Shown: piece by piece, positions 6,011 through 6,575 of the stretch | Layout: each line of letters starts with the position of its first letter | Numbering within the stretch: position 1 is the first letter of the stretch | Assembly: GCA_025456495.1 (NCBI GenBank) | Contig: JALOKO010000229.1 | Span: forward strand, 1-6,575 | DNA from: Bryobacterales bacterium | Lineage (GTDB): Bacteria; Acidobacteriota; Terriglobia; Bryobacterales; Bryobacteraceae | DNA length: 6,575 nt | Reading direction: 5' to 3' | Translations under genes and position numbers: made by a program | The notes under the pieces: model-generated | What the model saw: only the letters and a program-made list of their open reading frames with translations | Told to the model about the DNA's origin: nothing | Databases searched by the model: none

Positions 6011-6575
6011 ATGACCAACCGCAACGAAGCCCGCGACCACGGCCCCCTGCTGGCAATCCTGGGCGCGATGATGCTGATGGCCCACATGATCAGCGGCAAG
6101 GCGGCGCGCGACTCCCTCTTCCTGCTGAACTTTCCCATTGAGATGCTGCCCCGGATGACCGTTGTGGCCGCCACTGCCAGCCTGGTGCTTGTGGTTGCCT
6201 GGGCGCGTCGCCTGGCCACGCGCTCTCCCGCGGAACTGGTGCCCACGGCTCTGCTGGCAGCCAGCCTGTTCCAGTTCGGCCTGTGGGGCCTATACGCGTT
6301 GCACCCCCCGTCCAGCGCCGTGATCTTCTACATCCACATGATTGGGCCTAACGCCATTCTGCTGTCTTCCTACTGGAGCTTGCTGAATGAGCGCTTTGAT
6401 CCGCGTCAGGCCAAGAAGCTCTTCGGTCGGGTAACCGCTGGCGGCACGCTGGGAGGCGTCCTCAGCGGGGCCATCGCAGACCAGATCGCCAGTCACTTTG
6501 GCCCCTCCGGCCTGCTGCCGTTTCTGGGTGTGGTGCAACTGGCAACCTACTTCCTGGTGCGTAAACTGGCCACTC
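6011..6575 (+). CDS. ATP/ADP carrier-like (NTT/TLC family or related MFS) membrane transporter, 3'-truncated
   Basis: The first 188 residues of an integral membrane protein that runs off the window. Apparent membrane segments lie at about residues 12-28, 50-66, 78-97, 103-122, 143-160 and 167-183. Two blocks are typical of NTT-like proteins: GKAARDSLFLLNFPIEMLP (29-47), and YWSLLNERFDPRQAKKLFGR (121-140) followed by VTAGGTLGGVLSG (141-153). Classical NTT carriers exchange ATP for ADP in intracellular parasites and plastids. Free-living bacteria also carry relatives of unknown substrate, some with C-terminal HEAT-repeat or cyclic-nucleotide-binding domains; whether this one has such a tail cannot be seen. 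The ATG at 6011 is the only in-frame ATG or GTG for at least 60 bases upstream, though it lacks a ribosome binding site. The frame is open from there to the end. The family call is from recognised motifs, not a search; a more distant MFS-type transporter is the alternative. Confidence 0.72.
   Translation, partial: MTNRNEARDHGPLLAILGAMMLMAHMISGKAARDSLFLLNFPIEMLPRMTVVAATASLVLVVAWARRLATRSPAELVPTALLAASLFQFGLWGLYALHPPSSAVIFYIHMIGPNAILLSSYWSLLNERFDPRQAKKLFGRVTAGGTLGGVLSGAIADQIASHFGPSGLLPFLGVVQLATYFLVRKLAT

Noticed and set aside
5922..6056. N-terminal extension of the MoxR protein to about 6056
   Set aside because: The extra residues are Arg/Gly/Cys-rich, overlap the start of the divergent transporter gene, and are unlike MoxR N-termini.

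Overview
The window is a gene-dense, GC-rich stretch of an ordinary bacterial chromosome with eight protein-coding genes, two of them cut by the window edges. I see no RNA gene, CRISPR array, insertion sequence, phage gene or integrase. The mix of a Rel-type (p)ppGpp enzyme, a PiT transporter with a DUF47 partner, a lone MoxR ATPase and an ATP/ADP-carrier-like transporter fits an environmental bacterium. My best guess is Acidobacteriota (Solibacter/Bryobacter-like), but this rests on protein style and memory only. A database search of the Rel or TtcA protein would settle it.

Layout. Positions 1-2263 read rightwards: the 3' two-thirds or so of rel (1-1410), a small DUF971 zinc-site protein whose start lies inside the end of rel (1397-1774), a 183-base gap, and a small ABM-fold monooxygenase-like gene (1958-2263). 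Positions 2290-5921 read leftwards. In transcription order these are a MoxR-family AAA+ ATPase (5921-4956), ttcA for tRNA 2-thiocytidine synthesis (4883-4095), a PhoU-like DUF47 protein (3984-3361) and a PiT phosphate permease (3324-2290). At 6011 a membrane transporter of the ATP/ADP carrier (NTT/TLC-like) type starts rightwards, divergent from the MoxR gene, and runs off the window end.

Functional links. The DUF47-pit pair is the clearest unit: a phosphate transporter with its usual PhoU-like accessory protein, 36 bases apart. rel and DUF971 are translationally overlapped. The other neighbours (TtcA, MoxR, ABM, NTT-like) have no obvious shared pathway. No intergenic gap exceeds 183 bases.

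No new biological system stands out. The most interesting signal is regulatory. Two genes (ABM and ttcA) each have a -10-like hexamer exactly 6 nt before the start codon, which would place the transcription start on the start codon and give leaderless mRNAs. This also supports the TTG start of ttcA and the chosen ATG of the ABM gene.
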